NCBI GenBank assembly: GCA_028671895.1
Contig: CM053806.1
Span: forward strand, 22,703,001-22,767,000
Direction: 5' to 3'
From: Oenanthe sinensis
Lineage: Eukaryota > Streptophyta > Magnoliopsida > Apiales > Apiaceae
Length of the DNA stretch: 64,000 nt
The notes below the pieces were generated by a model that saw nothing but the letters and a program-made list of their open reading frames with translations, did no database searches and was not told the DNA's origin. The translations under genes were made by a program, and so were the position numbers. This document shows positions 46,969 through 60,022 of the stretch, piece by piece; position 1 is the first letter of the stretch, and each line of letters starts with the position of its first letter.

Positions 46969-47667
46969 ATGAACAACGATGGAGTAGTGAAGATTCTGGT
47001 GACCGATAATGCTCCTCTACCGGCTTTGAAGTTGGTAAGATTCAGTTTATGCGTGTATGCGTGTGGGCGTGTATATTGTATAAATGAATGTTTACTAATA
47101 TTTGATCCTTTGATTCAGGTTACTCTTACGAGGAACATCTCCAACTTCTGGGCGTGGATTATGTCAACCAGGTTATCAACATCTTGGCCTGGGTAAGTTG
47201 ATAAATTTTGCTTGCATGTGCGGTTTTTTGAAAATTTCCGTCCTGTTTGTTATATTTTTCATCAACTTCTGGGCGTGGATGATGTCTTGTCTCATGCCAC
47301 GTGATTATACAGTTGGCACATGGTAGCATAAGAATGTTGCAATATTGTGTAAGGCCCATCATATATTTTATGTGCGTTTGAGGATTATATGTACGGCTGT
47401 GTGTCTATCATGTAGGCTTCACATATAATTTATTTTATTTGTTCCCAATGTCAGTTGACTTGCCGCCCCCACTACACGAGACTGTACCGCTGGTTGTGCT
47501 TCAAGTTCCCCGACAACAAATGGGTAAATTGTAACAGTATATTATTTGTGTTAATTTATCTATTTGGGTAATGTATGAGGTTGTTTTTCATTTTCGAGGA
47601 TTTGATTTGTTAAATTATCAGTTCTCCTAAAATCTCAAGATATTAGGAAGCGGGCTTAGCAGGATCA

Positions 47668-48259
47668 GGGACGAAGGCACTAGGGCGAGCCTAAGCGGCG
47701 GCCCCCCCGAACTTTGCCTGACTGCTTGACTGCTACAGTGTGTATATGATATATATAATATATGTTATAAATAACCGGTTAATATGATATAATTACTTTT
47801 AAACTTGAGTTTGTTTCATAAATTTTAAGTATTACTCCAATATTAGTCTAATATTATCTTTATAATATTGAACTAATATTTTTATTATTATATCCTATTA
47901 TTTTTAAATTTAAAAATGTTTTTGTTATTTCATATTGTTGGCTAAATTACCTAATACAAATTTCTGACATATATATGGATAATTTTATTATTAAATCAAT
48001 TCTGGATATTACAATAAATTAATCAAATAAAATACATTCAAATATGATAATTTTACTACTTTTTTATAACTAAATTTTTTTATTTGAACCTTAAAAATTA
48101 GAATTTTTATTTAATATTTAAATATAAATTAATTACATAATTATAATTTTATTTTTAATAACATATTATATATTTATTAAAATACATTATAATGCGATGA
48201 TATATAAATATTAAAATTAATTAATTTTGGCCTCCCCTCAGTTTTGTTTCTGGCTTGAG
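47668..48259. mobile_element. hAT-like non-autonomous insertion in intron 3 of gene copy 2
   Basis: Copy 1 lacks it: GCAGGATCATATT is continuous there at about 44411. The insert starts GGGACGAAGGCACTAGGGCG and has a GCGGCCCCCCCGAACTTTG block; it ends GGCCTCCCCTCAGTTTTG then TTGAGC. Flanking CAGGATCA and CAGGAACA (47660-47667, 48260-48267) form a probable 8-bp duplication with one change. The interior is AT-rich and noncoding. Confidence 0.6.
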
Positions 48260-48374
48260 CAGGAACATATTATATTCTAATATAATTTGTGTATCTGCAT
48301 CTTTTTAATTTATAATTAATTAGTTTTTTGAATTCAATGCCTCCAGTTCACTAGAAAAGAGATTGCTACTGTGG

Positions 48375-49987
48375 TTCACTTGTGGATCCTTGACTTTTCG
48401 AATTCTCGGATTTTTCTCCACTTAGACCCGGAAAAGGATGATTTGGTTCAGAAGTCGATTCCTCATCCTCACGAAACTTATCACCCACTTGGTTATCAAC
48501 TTGCTTGCCAGACCTTAAGGAAATAACTGCATTCACATTTTCATGAGGTCTTTGGTTCATGGGAAACTTAGGATTCACCTCGGGTTGACTAGGAAACCGG
48601 TTCTTCTCCCGCTCACAAATCGTGCTAGCTAACTGACTCATCTGAACCTCTAACTTAGAGATGGCTTGAGAATTGGAATTTAAGATTTGCCTATCTTGGG
48701 TCATGGTTTGCATGAAGGTTTGTTGGGATTGAGTCAAATTCGTTTGTGTGATTTCAACAACGCCTCAATACTCTTCTCTAAGGAACTAAGTCTCTTATCC
48801 GAATCATTAAAACCGGGTGGGTTCAACGGTGTTTGAGTTGAGTTTGGATAAGGACCAAGACTTTGATTTGGGTAAGAGTTAGAATTGGGCTTTTGAAAGT
48901 TGGGTTGAGACAGTTGATAGTTTTGACCTTGGTTCCATGAAAAGTTCGGGTGATTTCTCCACCCGGGGTTGTAAGTTTGTGAAAACGGGTCATTTCTAGG
49001 TCTTGGTTGGAACATAGCATTCACTTGCTCCAACTCTTGAAAATTTTGAAGTGCTTGGTTCGGAGAATTATAGTTCGCACACATAGACATTTGTGAGGGA
49101 GATCCGATGGTTTCTAAAGCTTCGAGTCGCTTAGTAAGGGTAGCTAACTTGGCCTCGGTGGCAATTGAATTAATAACTACATGCAAACCCCTAGAAGACG
49201 AACTCGGTGACTCATTAGACTTAACAGGCTCCCTAGTGGACTCCCACAACATCGTCTTTTCTGCCAATTCCTTAAAAAATTCCCAACCCTGATCCTCATC
49301 TTTTTCCATGAACTTAGCTTGACACACAGACTCTAACAAAGCAGTAGTCGGACTATCTAAGGCTTCGTAAACAATCTTACAGAGTCTCCATTTCTCTATT
49401 CCATGGTGGGGACATTGAGATAGAATATTTTTAAAACGGTCAAAATATTTCCAAAACGACTCATTTTCTTTTTGATGAAATTGGTTTATCTCATTTGTGA
49501 TTTTTGTGGTCTTGTGATTTGGAAAATATTTTTTAAGAAAAATTACCACAAATCCCTCCCACGTTGAAATAGAGTTGACCGGTAGACTATACAACCATTT
49601 TTTAGCATTTTCTTTTAAAGCGAAGTTGATTAGTCTAAGCCTAATGGAGTCCTCAGTTAATTGTTGGAGTTTTTGTAAGGCACAAACCTCCTCGAATTCG
49701 TGAATAAAAAGATATGGATCCTCACCTTCACTCCCGGTAAACTTTGGTAACATGCTAATGTGGTGAGACTTAATCTCGAAATTATTACCATTAACCGGTG
49801 GTAAGGTAATACACGAGGGTTGGGCAGAATGGGAGGGGTAACAACGGTCTCTAAGAGAAACAATCATCTTTACTACGGTTTCACTAACTTCTACGGGTTC
49901 AGAATCTGAAGAAGAAGAAGAAGACAACCCAATCGGTCTTACTAATCTAGATGATTCGTTCCTAGCCCAAGCAGTTCGCATAAACAC
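48375..49987 (-). pseudogene. gag of element G (Retrotrans_gag type), truncated
   Basis: Starts at 49987. A conserved retrotransposon gag core lies at about residues 75-230 (LPKFTGSEGEDPYLFIHEFE, KWLYSLPVNSISTWEGF, FLKKYFPNHKT, WKYFDRFKNILSQCPHHG), typical of Athila/Tat gag. A Pro/Asn/Gln-rich region follows (NPGWRNHPNFSWNQGQNY). A frame change near 48740 separates this from a continuation ending in NVNAVISLRSGK, a hallmark just before protease in these elements. The frame stops at the truncation. Confidence 0.85.
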
Positions 49988-50899
49988 ATAGCAAATAAGT
50001 GCAAGAATTTAAACACTCAAAAGAAAATGTGAAAAATCGAAAGAAAGAAAAAAATTCTAAATCTAGGGTTCCCTATAATTAACTAGACCTTGCTCCTAAC
50101 AACAAGATAATACTAAAACTCACAAAACTAAAAGTACTCGTCCTGATTGGCCAGGTCGGTGCAAGCATTGCCAAGAGGCTAAACACCTTCCTAAGACACC
50201 AATCCAAATGGCCAGGTAAGCTTTCGCTAGCCTAGACACCAACGAATGAATACTTCGAGATTTGTTCGTTTTAGGTTCTCTTCCTAGTTGAGCGCGAAAT
50301 CCTAGGGCTAACGTCTAATTAATTTTATTAAAAAGGCTAGGGTATGCAAGATGAGAGATTAATTGTTGTGGGCTAAGGAAAGAGTGATGAATTCTCTCCC
50401 CTTATCTTGTAATTGGGTTTTGCCCTTAAATTTATTTAAATGATGCAACACACAACGAGTTATAAAAAAATAATAAACAATTATGGATGCTTAAACTACG
50501 TGTCCTAATCTAAAGAAAAGAAGGAATTTAACATACCTCATTACTCCAGCAATCACCACAATTTACAAGGTACGAAAAATTAAATACAAGAATTTAAATC
50601 TAAATGATGTGCTCCTAAGTGATTAATACATGATGCAACAATTATGTATTCAACTAACTAATTATTTTTTGGATTTTTAAATATATTTTTTTGGATTTTT
50701 TTTTATAACTACGTGATGAAATGACGAAAATAGGGAGATACGGGTTACCGAAAAATGCTTTCTGAAAATTTCTTCAAGTCTGGCAATTTCCACGTTCCAA
50801 CGAGCTTTCCGAATCTCCAATTTTCTAAAAAAACAAACAAAGAGAGCAAGTAAAACTAATTCGAAATATTAAAAATTAAGGTGTGAAAAATAATTATAG
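49988..50899 (-). other. Leader of element G
   Basis: About 900 bp between gag and the primer site, with no coding capacity seen. The phrases TGGCCAGGTCGG (50150) and TGGCCAGGTAAG (50210) recur. Otherwise I see nothing. Confidence 0.6.
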
Positions 50900-50917
50900 T
50901 CCCCGGCAGCGGCGTCA
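50900..50917 (-). other. Primer binding site of element G
   Basis: Minus strand TGACGCCGCTGCCGGGGA, close to the TGGCGCCGTTGCCGGGGA site of Athila-type elements (complement of Asp tRNA). Confidence 0.8.
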
Positions 50918-50923
50918 AAAACT

Positions 50924-52438
50924 TGATGTGCTAAAAATATACATTTTAAATTGCAAGTGCACAATTCACATCGTTTTAATAATTTAAAGATTCGTTCCGC
51001 AAGGACTAAAATTATTTTTACAAAAACTTTAATTTTTAATTTAGGCGAATTAGACCAATTAATTTTGAGATGAGTTATTAACCAAGGACAACAAAAAAAA
51101 GAAATGATAATAAGCTAATTAAAAATTCAAGTAACGAAACTAACTAACCTTTAAACATTAATTAAAATACTTGACAAATAAAAAAATGGAAAAAGGAAGA
51201 CTAGTGCTTTTAAATCTAGATCTACAAACTAAAGACCATAATTAATACTACTAAAATTAGATCTAAAATTCAATACAACTCAAAAGCAAAACTACATCTA
51301 AAATATCAAACCATTAAAGCTATTTTAACAAATCTAACAACTCAAAAGTAGATCTAAATTCTAACACCCAACAATAAATAAATTTAGCTCTAAAATATTA
51401 AACCCACTAATAAAATGGAGATTTAAAAGGGGTTCAACTACAACATAAAAAGAAAAGTAGATCCAAGAACATTAAACTAAAGAGACTCCTTTCAATTCTC
51501 AAGTACTTTACTTTTTTACTTGATGAAATTGAAATGGGTCATAGCCATAAAGGTGAATGAGACAAGTAAAATATAAAAGTAGATCTAAAATTTAAAGAGC
51601 TAAGTTTTAACACTACCAACAACTAGATCTATATCTAAAATATTTAAACAACTACAAGTAAATATCAAACCCAACAACCAGAACTAGTTCTACAATCTAG
51701 AATAAAAAACCAACTAATAACAATAAATTTTGAGATCTAAATCATTGAAACCACATTTAAAATAGAGGTTTAATGGGGCTCATGACAAGATAATAAAAAA
51801 TAAAATTAAGGAGTAAAGTAGAGAGATAAGTAAACTACATCTAGAATATTAATCTAAAAGGCTCCTTTCATTTCCCAAGTATACAACTTGTGGTACTTAG
51901 AAAGATATCATAGCCATAAATTTAAAGAAGATAAGATGAAGATTAACATAAAAATAAATTAAGACTTAAAGAAGATAAGATGGAGACTAGCATAAAAGAA
52001 AATAAAGACTTGCATTAATATGAAAAGTGTTTACAATATTTGAGAGAGCTAAAAACTAGATCTAGAAAATTAAAAGAGAGGCTACTACTAAAACTAGGGT
52101 AAAAACTAGAGATGATTACAATGAGAGAATGAGATGTATTTATAGGCTAGGACTAGGGTTTTGGGTCAATCCCCACCATTCAAATGAGGTGTTTGTTGGT
52201 AAAATCTACACCATTGATTTTTGATTTCATCCACCAACTTGCTCTTTTGTCTTTTTCTCCTCTTTACTTTGTTGACTTCCTTTTCTTCCCTTTTTTACCC
52301 TTTCTAACCCATTCCTTCTCCTTTAATTATTTAATTTACTTATCTGCAAAATAAGGAAAATGCAATAAATTAACTAATAAAAATACGAAAGCGAGCAATA
52401 AAATAGGCATTAAAATATGTAAAATTATGCACTAATCA
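50924..52438 (-). repeat. 5' LTR of element G (1515 bp)
   Basis: Plus-strand ends TGATGTGC and CTAATCA, so the LTR reads TGATTAGTGCATAAT ... GCACATCA. The interior is A-rich, with many TAGATCTA-type phrases (51220-51870). The gene exon resumes at 52439. Confidence 0.8.
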
Positions 52439-52826
52439 TATGGATTACGAAGATGATGCTGTGCAGTTCGTATATTACATTGCTCTAACTCCCGCAGGTG
52501 AAAGAGTCTTTTATTACAAAATCTTCCAACATTATATGGGATTGGTCGTGCTACTCACCTCTGTCATTACATCATTCTACAATTTTCTGAATAAAGACCC
52601 GTGGATGATTTATATATTGTCCATGGCGTCTTGGTCTTTCAGTATACTGAATGCTCTGTTACAAGCATACAAGTCCGACAAAACACTAGTCATTGTTGAA
52701 GGGACCGAAACAGAGAGATACGGTGTACGCATTGATAGCTGGAGTGGTCGACCTCCGAGTGACAGGTATGTTTGGCTTGCTAGAGTTCCTGAAGCAGAGC
52801 ACATTGCCCTGGATATTGGGAGGTGA

Positions 52827-53649
52827 TGGCTCAATTCCTCATTGTTTCAATGTTACACATGATGATTTGTTCTCATTAGTGCTAGTCAGTAGGATCATTG
52901 CCTCCTCAACATTCTCTCATGCAAGCTCCAAAGATTACTCTCAATGTTTGGGGTTTTCAATTTCCATAGCTGTAGTTTGTTTGGGATGAGCACCGTCATT
53001 GTACTCATAAAAATGGAGCCTTGTACTGCCATTTCTCTCTAGATTCCAGATAATAAAACTTTTTGGCTTTCTTTGTCTGATTTTATTCATGCTTGTTTAG
53101 ATTAATCGCTTCATATCATGACTCGTTTTATTTGTTTCCGTCTAGCTTGTTTTATTTGTTTCCATGGACACGCTACCGTTGCTTGACTTACTTCAGACTA
53201 ATGCCCATTCCTTATCTTCTTCCCCACCTGTGCTAGGCATGAATATGTTCTAAATATCCAAATATTAAAGTGGTATATTTCAAATTGTATTTACGTGATT
53301 TGATGCTAAGATGTATTAGGGACCATGTAAATTATGTTTCTTCAGCATAGTCAGAGTTGGAACCGACTAATAATCGAATCTAAGATCTCTTTAACATCAT
53401 ACATTCTTTAACATAATGAACTCAGCAAGTAAAGCTCATTGCATATTCATGATAAAGGGAAACAATTCGTACCAAACAAACTATCAAAACCTAGACGAGT
53501 CTAACAAACGTCAAACTAATGACCACTTCAAAGGACATCAGATCCTCATCCGTTTTAAGTATTACGCTTGGTCCTCCTGCGAGCCATTGTATCATCGTTC
53601 TGTTCCCTCTCTTTACTACTATCCTGGTGAGAAATTTCGCAATAAAAAA
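52827..53649 (+). other. 3' flank of host gene copy 2
   Basis: Near-identical to 45060-45885. It ends within the phrase AAAAAAGATGA, where element F begins with GCAATTGTCCTTTGAG. This is the broken edge of the duplicated block. Confidence 0.85.
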
Positions 53650-56072
53650 GATGAGCAATTGTCCTTTGAGTAGGATCTTCAATTTCGCCTTCCACCATTG
53701 CCCTTCTATATTGAGAGAGAATTTCAGTCTCAACAGTTTCTAAGGACCCATCAATTGTGCTCATCCTTGGCTCCTCATCAGAATCTTCTCATAGCTCCTC
53801 AGGTGCCAAATAACATACATCTGTGGTATTGGCAATACTTTCCTTAAGATTTCTTGTCCTCTGTTCTGTATGATCAATCCCCAAGAGTTGTTCTGCATCT
53901 CTGTTACAAGAAGTAGCCAACCCATAATATTGTGGATTAGGATGGATGAAGTTCTGTGGATCCAAATCACCAGCATCAATCTCCTCTTCAATGTCTTTAG
54001 CAACTCCACTCCCACTAGCTTCTGCATGTGGTACTCCCCCTAACTCCTTGACTTCATCTTCTTCTTCCATCAATTCACTTTCTAATTCCTGTGCAAATAA
54101 AAGAATTGTTTTATCTCTCTCACTCATATCTCTATTTTGCATCAGGATCTCACCCTGGAATCTCACATCTCCCTTACTCATTTTATGTGCACCTTCTAAG
54201 GTGGGCCCCTCAAGTGTTTCACTTTCATTCCTGGAAGAAATAGGAATGTCCTTACTTACTCCCTCTCCTTTTGCCAAGCTACAATCCTGTCTCTCACTCA
54301 ACTCACTCATTCCTAAGAGTGTTTGTGCAATATCAATTGATTGAGCATCAATTGATGTAAAAATATTGACAGTTGAGGTGTTTGGGATATCCATCGATTG
54401 ATGCATACCCATCGATTGATCTTGAGTATCGATCGATGGCTTATCAGTCGATGGTTGAATATCAATTGATGAAGAAACATCAATTGATGGAGTAGAAACT
54501 GTTGAGGAAATTATTTGAGAAGAGATATTTTTAATAATATGAGAAATGGAATCCTGAATATCCTGTGAAGAAGATTCAGGAGAGAGTGTTGGCTTCTCCT
54601 TGAAGAATAAAGAAGGAGAATTTGAAAATGTTTGATAATCTATCAAAACATTTTCTAAAGAAATTTGTTGGGATGGAGAAGTAAGAATGGAAGGTATTGG
54701 AATTGAGAGAGAATGGGGCTGCATCTCATCATTTATATGAGACACATCAACCTGACTTTGTGAAGGCTCCGCCACAGTTTCTTGTGATTTTGCAGTGTGT
54801 GATTCCCCATGTGCAAAGGTGACTTTCTTCTTTCTCCTTTCATATGGTGTTATTGTTTTGGCTTGTGTGTCCCCAATTATGTTCTGTGCCCCTGGTTGAG
54901 GGCTATTTCCAATATTGTCATCCTTTTGAGAGGATGGCAATAGGGATGTGGTATTTTCCATATTAACATCCACAGTCTTTTGGGAGACTCTAGAGTGGCT
55001 TGGTTGAGGTTGCTCACCCTCACTCTCCTTATTCTTCTGGATTCTTTGATGTTCCTCAGTTCCCTCACCACCTACATCTCCTTCTAGTCTATCTACCACA
55101 ACAGTTGTTTTTCTTTTCTTGGATTTTTTAACAATAGGTTTTTGGGAACCTGTTGAGGTTGTTCTTTTAGATTTGGACTTTGAAACTGGATGTGTGGCTT
55201 GGGTAGAAGGGTTGGGGTCATTACTAACACCATCCATAGCCACAGAAGGCAAAGAAGATTGGGGAATGGAAGAAGCTAAGGTTGAGATAAATACCTGAAC
55301 AAAAGGTGGATAAATCAATTCCACATTACTGTGAAGATTGATTCTTACCAAGTCTTTGAAGACCCTTTTGTTTTGAGTCCAAACACTCAAGGGTTTCAGT
55401 TTCCCTGCAAATCTCAATTTCTTTGACAAAGTGGTTAATAAAAATCATGATAAATCTAGCATAGTATATATGATTAGACCTATCATGCTTCTTTCCTAAC
55501 TTAGCTGCGATCTCAGACAGCAATATAGAGGAAAAATTATGATACTCATCAAACAACACACTATATGCTATTTGTTGCATGCTTGAAGTTATGGCATCAA
55601 AATTACTAATTTTACCACTAAAGCATTTTATTATTGCATCAAATAAATAAGACCATTCTCTCCTAAGGTATTTTCTAACTATTTGCCCTAAATTAATGTC
55701 AGGATTTGCATAATTAACAGCCCTAAGCATATTTCTAATATCTGATTCACTAGGAACATTATCATTATTATTAACAGGCAAATCTAAACATTAATTTAAA
55801 ACTAAAGTAGTAAGAATATACTCTTGTCCTTTGCAGTTGAATTTGATGCTTGATAAGTCATCAGCAACTTCTACAGAGGTCCAAAATTCTTCCACCAAAT
55901 TGCAAATTATTGTTAGTGCTTCCTTCAACGCTTTCTGCACTTTGCCACTTCCTAGGAATTGCATCAAGGGATGAAATTCCTTTGGATCCTCTTCAACCAT
56001 AGTGCAGGCCACAAAATTATTCAATTCGTAAATGAACCCGGCTTGAGAGATTTTCTTGGATGAAGATGTCAT
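53650..56072 (-). pseudogene. Third ORF (env-like position) of element F, broken
   Basis: Starts MTSSSKKISQAGF at 56072. A GAA-to-TAA stop lies at 55788-55790, and a one-base insertion near 55385 shifts the frame. The rest is open for about 546 residues (55429-53789): a basic Ser/Thr-rich part (SKSKSKRTTSTGSQKP), SID/STD repeats (PSTDKPSIDTQDQSMGMHQS), and an acidic Glu-rich part. A frame change near 53790 then precedes truncation. It matches B closely and shows that B's stop at 13609-13611 was a Gln codon. No transmembrane helix is evident. Confidence 0.82.
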
Positions 56073-56660
56073 TTCCTTATGTAGAAGATTAAAAGTACAA
56101 AACTTTGAAGAGATTAAGAGAATAGAGTACTTAGAGAAGAGAGTAGTGATTGAGTTCGTAGATTGAGAGAAAGAGAAGAAGGTAGAGAAATTGTTAGTAA
56201 AATTGCAAGTAAGAATGGACAATGTTTTAATCTCACTATTTATATTTACTGATTTCTCAATCAATTTCTTACTCAAAATTGAACTTAATCGATCGTAAAA
56301 AAAATGAAAAGTAAAAATTACCAATTTTGGCAATTGACTGTTATACATACAGGAATGTATGTATTAATCAATTGATAAAATTAGTAATCAACGGCTAGAT
56401 TTTTGTACAGATCGATTGATGACATGGATCTCTTAATATTCCAGGTCATCAACTGGTAAATCCTGTTTATCGACAGGTATACTTATCCATTGATAAAAAA
56501 ATATATCATCAATTGATATATTTATCTGTCGATAGCTACAACTATCCATCGATAGGAAAAATGTTTATCAATTGATTAATGAAGAATCAATAGATTAACA
56601 TAGTCAATGGTTAAAATTTATATAATCATATATATATAACTTATCAGACATTTTAAATCA
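56073..56660 (-). other. Spacer between pol and third ORF of element F
   Basis: The same organisation as B and C, but with only a single 59-bp unit (56486-56544) of the hairpin minisatellite. The upstream third-ORF frame stays open to 56348. Confidence 0.75.
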
Positions 56661-59600
56661 TTAAACATAATTAAGCATACCTAAATCACAGACCAATCTA
56701 TTGAAGGAAGATTCATCTAGTGGTTTGGTAAAAATGTCTGCAAGTTGTCTTTCAGTAGGGACAAAATGTGATTCAACTGTACCATTCATTACATGTTCCC
56801 TAATGAAGTGATACCTTATGTCAATGTGTTTGGTTCTGGAATATTGCACAGGATTTTCTGTTATAACAATGGCACTTGTATTATCACAGAAAATAAGAAT
56901 CTTGTTCATGTTGAGCCCATAATCAAGTAGTTGATTCCTCATCCATAATATTTGTGCACAGCAACTTCCAGCTGCAATGTATTTAGCCTCTGCAGTGGAT
57001 GTAGATACTGAATTCTGCTTTTTATTGAACCATGATACAAGCTTGTTTCCTAGAAATTGACAGGAGCCTGTTGTACTTTTTCTGTCAATTCTGCAACATG
57101 CATAGTCTGCATCTGAATAACCAATTAGATCAAATCCAGAATCTCTGGGATACCAAATTCCAAGATTTGGAGTTCCCTTGAGATATCTAAATATTCTTTT
57201 TATTGCAATCAAATGAGATTCTCTATGATCAGCCTGAAATCTAGCACACAAACATGTAGCAAACATTATGTCTGGCCAATTGCAGTTAAATAAAGTAATG
57301 AGCCAACCATGCCTCTATAACTTGAAATGTTCACCATAGCTTCTTTAGTATTCAGTTCAAGTTTAGTTGCAGTGGCCATGGGAGTTTTTGCAGAAGAACA
57401 TTCACTTAAATCAAATCTCTTTAATAAATCAGAAATATATTTGGTTTGATTTATGAAAATGCCATTTTTGACTTGTTTAACTTGCAAACCTAGAAAGTAG
57501 GTAAGTTTTCCCATCATGCTCATTTCATATTTACTTTGCATCAACTTAGCAAACTTTTGACAAAGTTTTTCATTAGTTGAGCCAAAAATAATGTCATCTA
57601 TATAGATTTGAACAAGAATCATAGAGCCACTAACATTTCTATGAAAATGAGTTTTGTCAACTGTACCTCTTGTGAAGTGATTCTCAATCAAGAATTTAGA
57701 TAGAGTTTCATACCAGGCCCTAGGTGCTTGTTTTAATCCATAAAGTGCCGTCAGAAGATAGTACACAAATCCTGGATGAACAGGATCAATAAAACTAGGA
57801 GGTTGTTCTACATATACTTATTCTTCTAGTTCTCTATTGAGAAATGCACTTTTTACATCCATCTGATACACCTTGAAATTTGCATGAGCAGCGTATGCTA
57901 AAAAGATTCTGATTGCTTCCAACCTTGCAACTGGTGAAAATGTTTCATCAAAATCTATGCCTTCTTCTTGTGAATAGCCCTTTGCCACTAATCTTGCTTT
58001 ATTCCTTGTCACTGAACCAGATTCATCCATTTTTTTTCTGAATACCCATTTTGTGCCAATGACAGACTTGTTCTTTAGTTTGGGCACCAGCTTTCATACC
58101 TTGTTCCTTTCAAACTGATTCAACTCTTCTTGCATAACAATTATCCACTCAGGATCATTCAAGGCTTCTTCAATCCTTTTTGGTTCTTCTTGAGATAGAA
58201 AGCTGCTATACAAGTATTCATTTTGAGTTGCACTTCTGGTTTTGACTCCATCATTTGCATCTCCAATGATTAATTCAAAGGGATGACTTTTTGTCCATTT
58301 TCTTTGAGATGGTAAATTTGTTCTTGAAGATGATGATGCTTCATGATCATTGTAAGTGTTTTGATCATTGTGATGTGATTGACTAATTGAGAACCCTCCC
58401 CCTGAGATGGATACTCCTCTCGAAGATTGTTGAGCAGAATTGTTATCCATCGAATGATTATCAATTGATGTATTATCAGTCGATTGAAGATTGTCAACTG
58501 ATAAGTTATTTGTTGATGTATTGACATCAATTGATGGGAGGATTCTTGATACTTGATTTCTTGAAATTTCCACATCATCATCACTATCTTCAATGTTGCT
58601 TGTTGATTCATTTTCAAAATGCAACAGATCATGAAATCCTTCATCAAACAACCCTTGAATTTTCTTGTCATCAAAGACTACATACATAGATTCCATAACA
58701 ATGTGTAATCTAAGATTGTAGACTCTGTATACTTTGGTTGTTATTCCATATCCAACAAATATAGCTTCATCAACCATGGCTTCAAATTTTTCTAGATTTT
58801 CACCTTGATTTCTCAGTACAAAACATTTGCAGCCAAATACATGAAGAAAGTTAATTGTTGGCTTATTCTCTTTCTTCATCAACTGATATGGAGTTTTGCT
58901 TTTAATTTGATTGACCATGGAAATATTTTGAATATAGCAAGCAGTATTAATTGCTTCTGCCCAGAAGTATGTAGGTAGTTTTGCTTCTTCTAACATAGTT
59001 CTAGCAGCTTCAATAAAGGTCCTATTTTTCCTTTCAACTACTCCATTTTGTTATGGAGTTCTTGGTGCAGAGAAATGATGAGTGATACCTTTTTCTTCAC
59101 AGAATTCCTTCATTGTTGCATTCTTGAATTCAGTACCATTATCACTTCTAATTTTCTTGACCTTCCATTCAGTTCCATTTTCAACATTCTTCACATGATT
59201 GATAATTAATTTACTTGCATCAACCTTAGAATGTAAGAAGTATACCCAAGAGAATCTTGTAAAGTCATCCACAATGACTAAGGCATATTTCTTTTTGGCA
59301 ATTGACATGATGTTGACTGGTCCAAATAAGTCCATGTGCAATAACTCCAAAGGTTTATCAATTGATGATTCAGACTTTGACTTAAATGATGCTTTTCTTT
59401 GTTTTCCCTTTTGATAAGCATCACACAGTCCATCCTTGGTGAATTCCATCTGTGAAATGCCTCTAACCATATTCTTTCTGACCAGTAGATTCATGGCTTT
59501 GAAATTCAAATGGTCTAGTTTCTTATGCCAAAGCCAACTTTCATCTAAATTTGATTTGCTCAGCAGGCATGTCATTGAGTTTGCCTTTACAGAGTGAAAA

Positions 59601-60022
59601 TCAGCAAAATAGACATTTCCTTTTCTTTCTCCAGTTAAGAGAATTTCACCAGATTCTTTATTGGCTATGATGCATGATCCAGTTGTAAACCATACACCAT
59701 TACCATTATCACACAGTTGACTAATACTGAGCAGGTTGTGCTTCAATCCATCAACTAGTGCTACAGGTTCAATGATAACATTTTCTTTTACAATTGAACC
59801 ATATCCCAGGGTAAAACCTTTGCTGTTATCTCCAAAAGAAACTTCTGGGCCAGCCTTTTCCATAAACTTTATGAGCAGGGACAAGTCTCCAGTCATATGC
59901 CTTGAGCATCCACTATCCAAATACCAGAGATTTTTCTTTCTGTTTCCCTGCACACACATAAAACAATCAAGTTGTTTTTGGTACCCAAGTTGCCTTGGGT
60001 CCTCTTTCATTAGGTGCAACAT
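56661..60022 (-). pseudogene. pol of element F: protease, integrase, RT, RNase H, broken
   Basis: Protease WYLDSGCSRHMTGD is at about 59920. The integrase finger WHKKLDHLN ... CDAYQKGK is at about 59535-59400 (one finger Cys is Tyr). The catalytic region has RSDNGTEF and then a CAA-to-TAA-type stop at 59051-59053, just before the catalytic Glu segment. A linker with SID/STD repeats is at 58440-58540. Further stops are a TGG-to-TGA at about 58094 and a GAA-to-TAA at about 57818. RT keeps its Asp-Asp, but the loop reads YIDD (about 57600). A one-base deletion lies near 57275, and RNase H runs to 56661. The YIDD change would itself be unusual. Confidence 0.9.

Larger units (their letters stand above)
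48375..52438 (-). mobile_element. Element G: truncated Ty3-type (Athila/Tat-like) retrotransposon
   Basis: On the minus strand: LTR 52438-50924, an Asp-tRNA-type primer site, about 900 bp of leader, and gag. The element then ends abruptly inside gag at 48375, joined to host exon 4. There is no pol and no 3' LTR. The loss of 145 bp of exon sequence together with the element's 3' end suggests a later deletion, or a truncated integration. Confidence 0.88.
46969..52826 (+). pseudogene. Host gene copy 2, broken by frameshift and retroelement insertion
   Basis: Exon 1 is 46969-47034 (last codon TTG in place of TGG), exon 2 is 47119-47192, exon 3 is 47455-47523, and exon 4 is split into 48347-48374 and 52439-52826. 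Exon 2 has lost one base (GGTTATC against GGTCCATC), shifting the frame. Exon 4 lacks 145 bp equivalent to 44527-44671, replaced by element G. Intron 3 carries a 592-bp insertion. The 3' part of exon 4 remains open and very similar to copy 1 (PSDRY for PRDRY). No functional product is expected. Confidence 0.9.
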
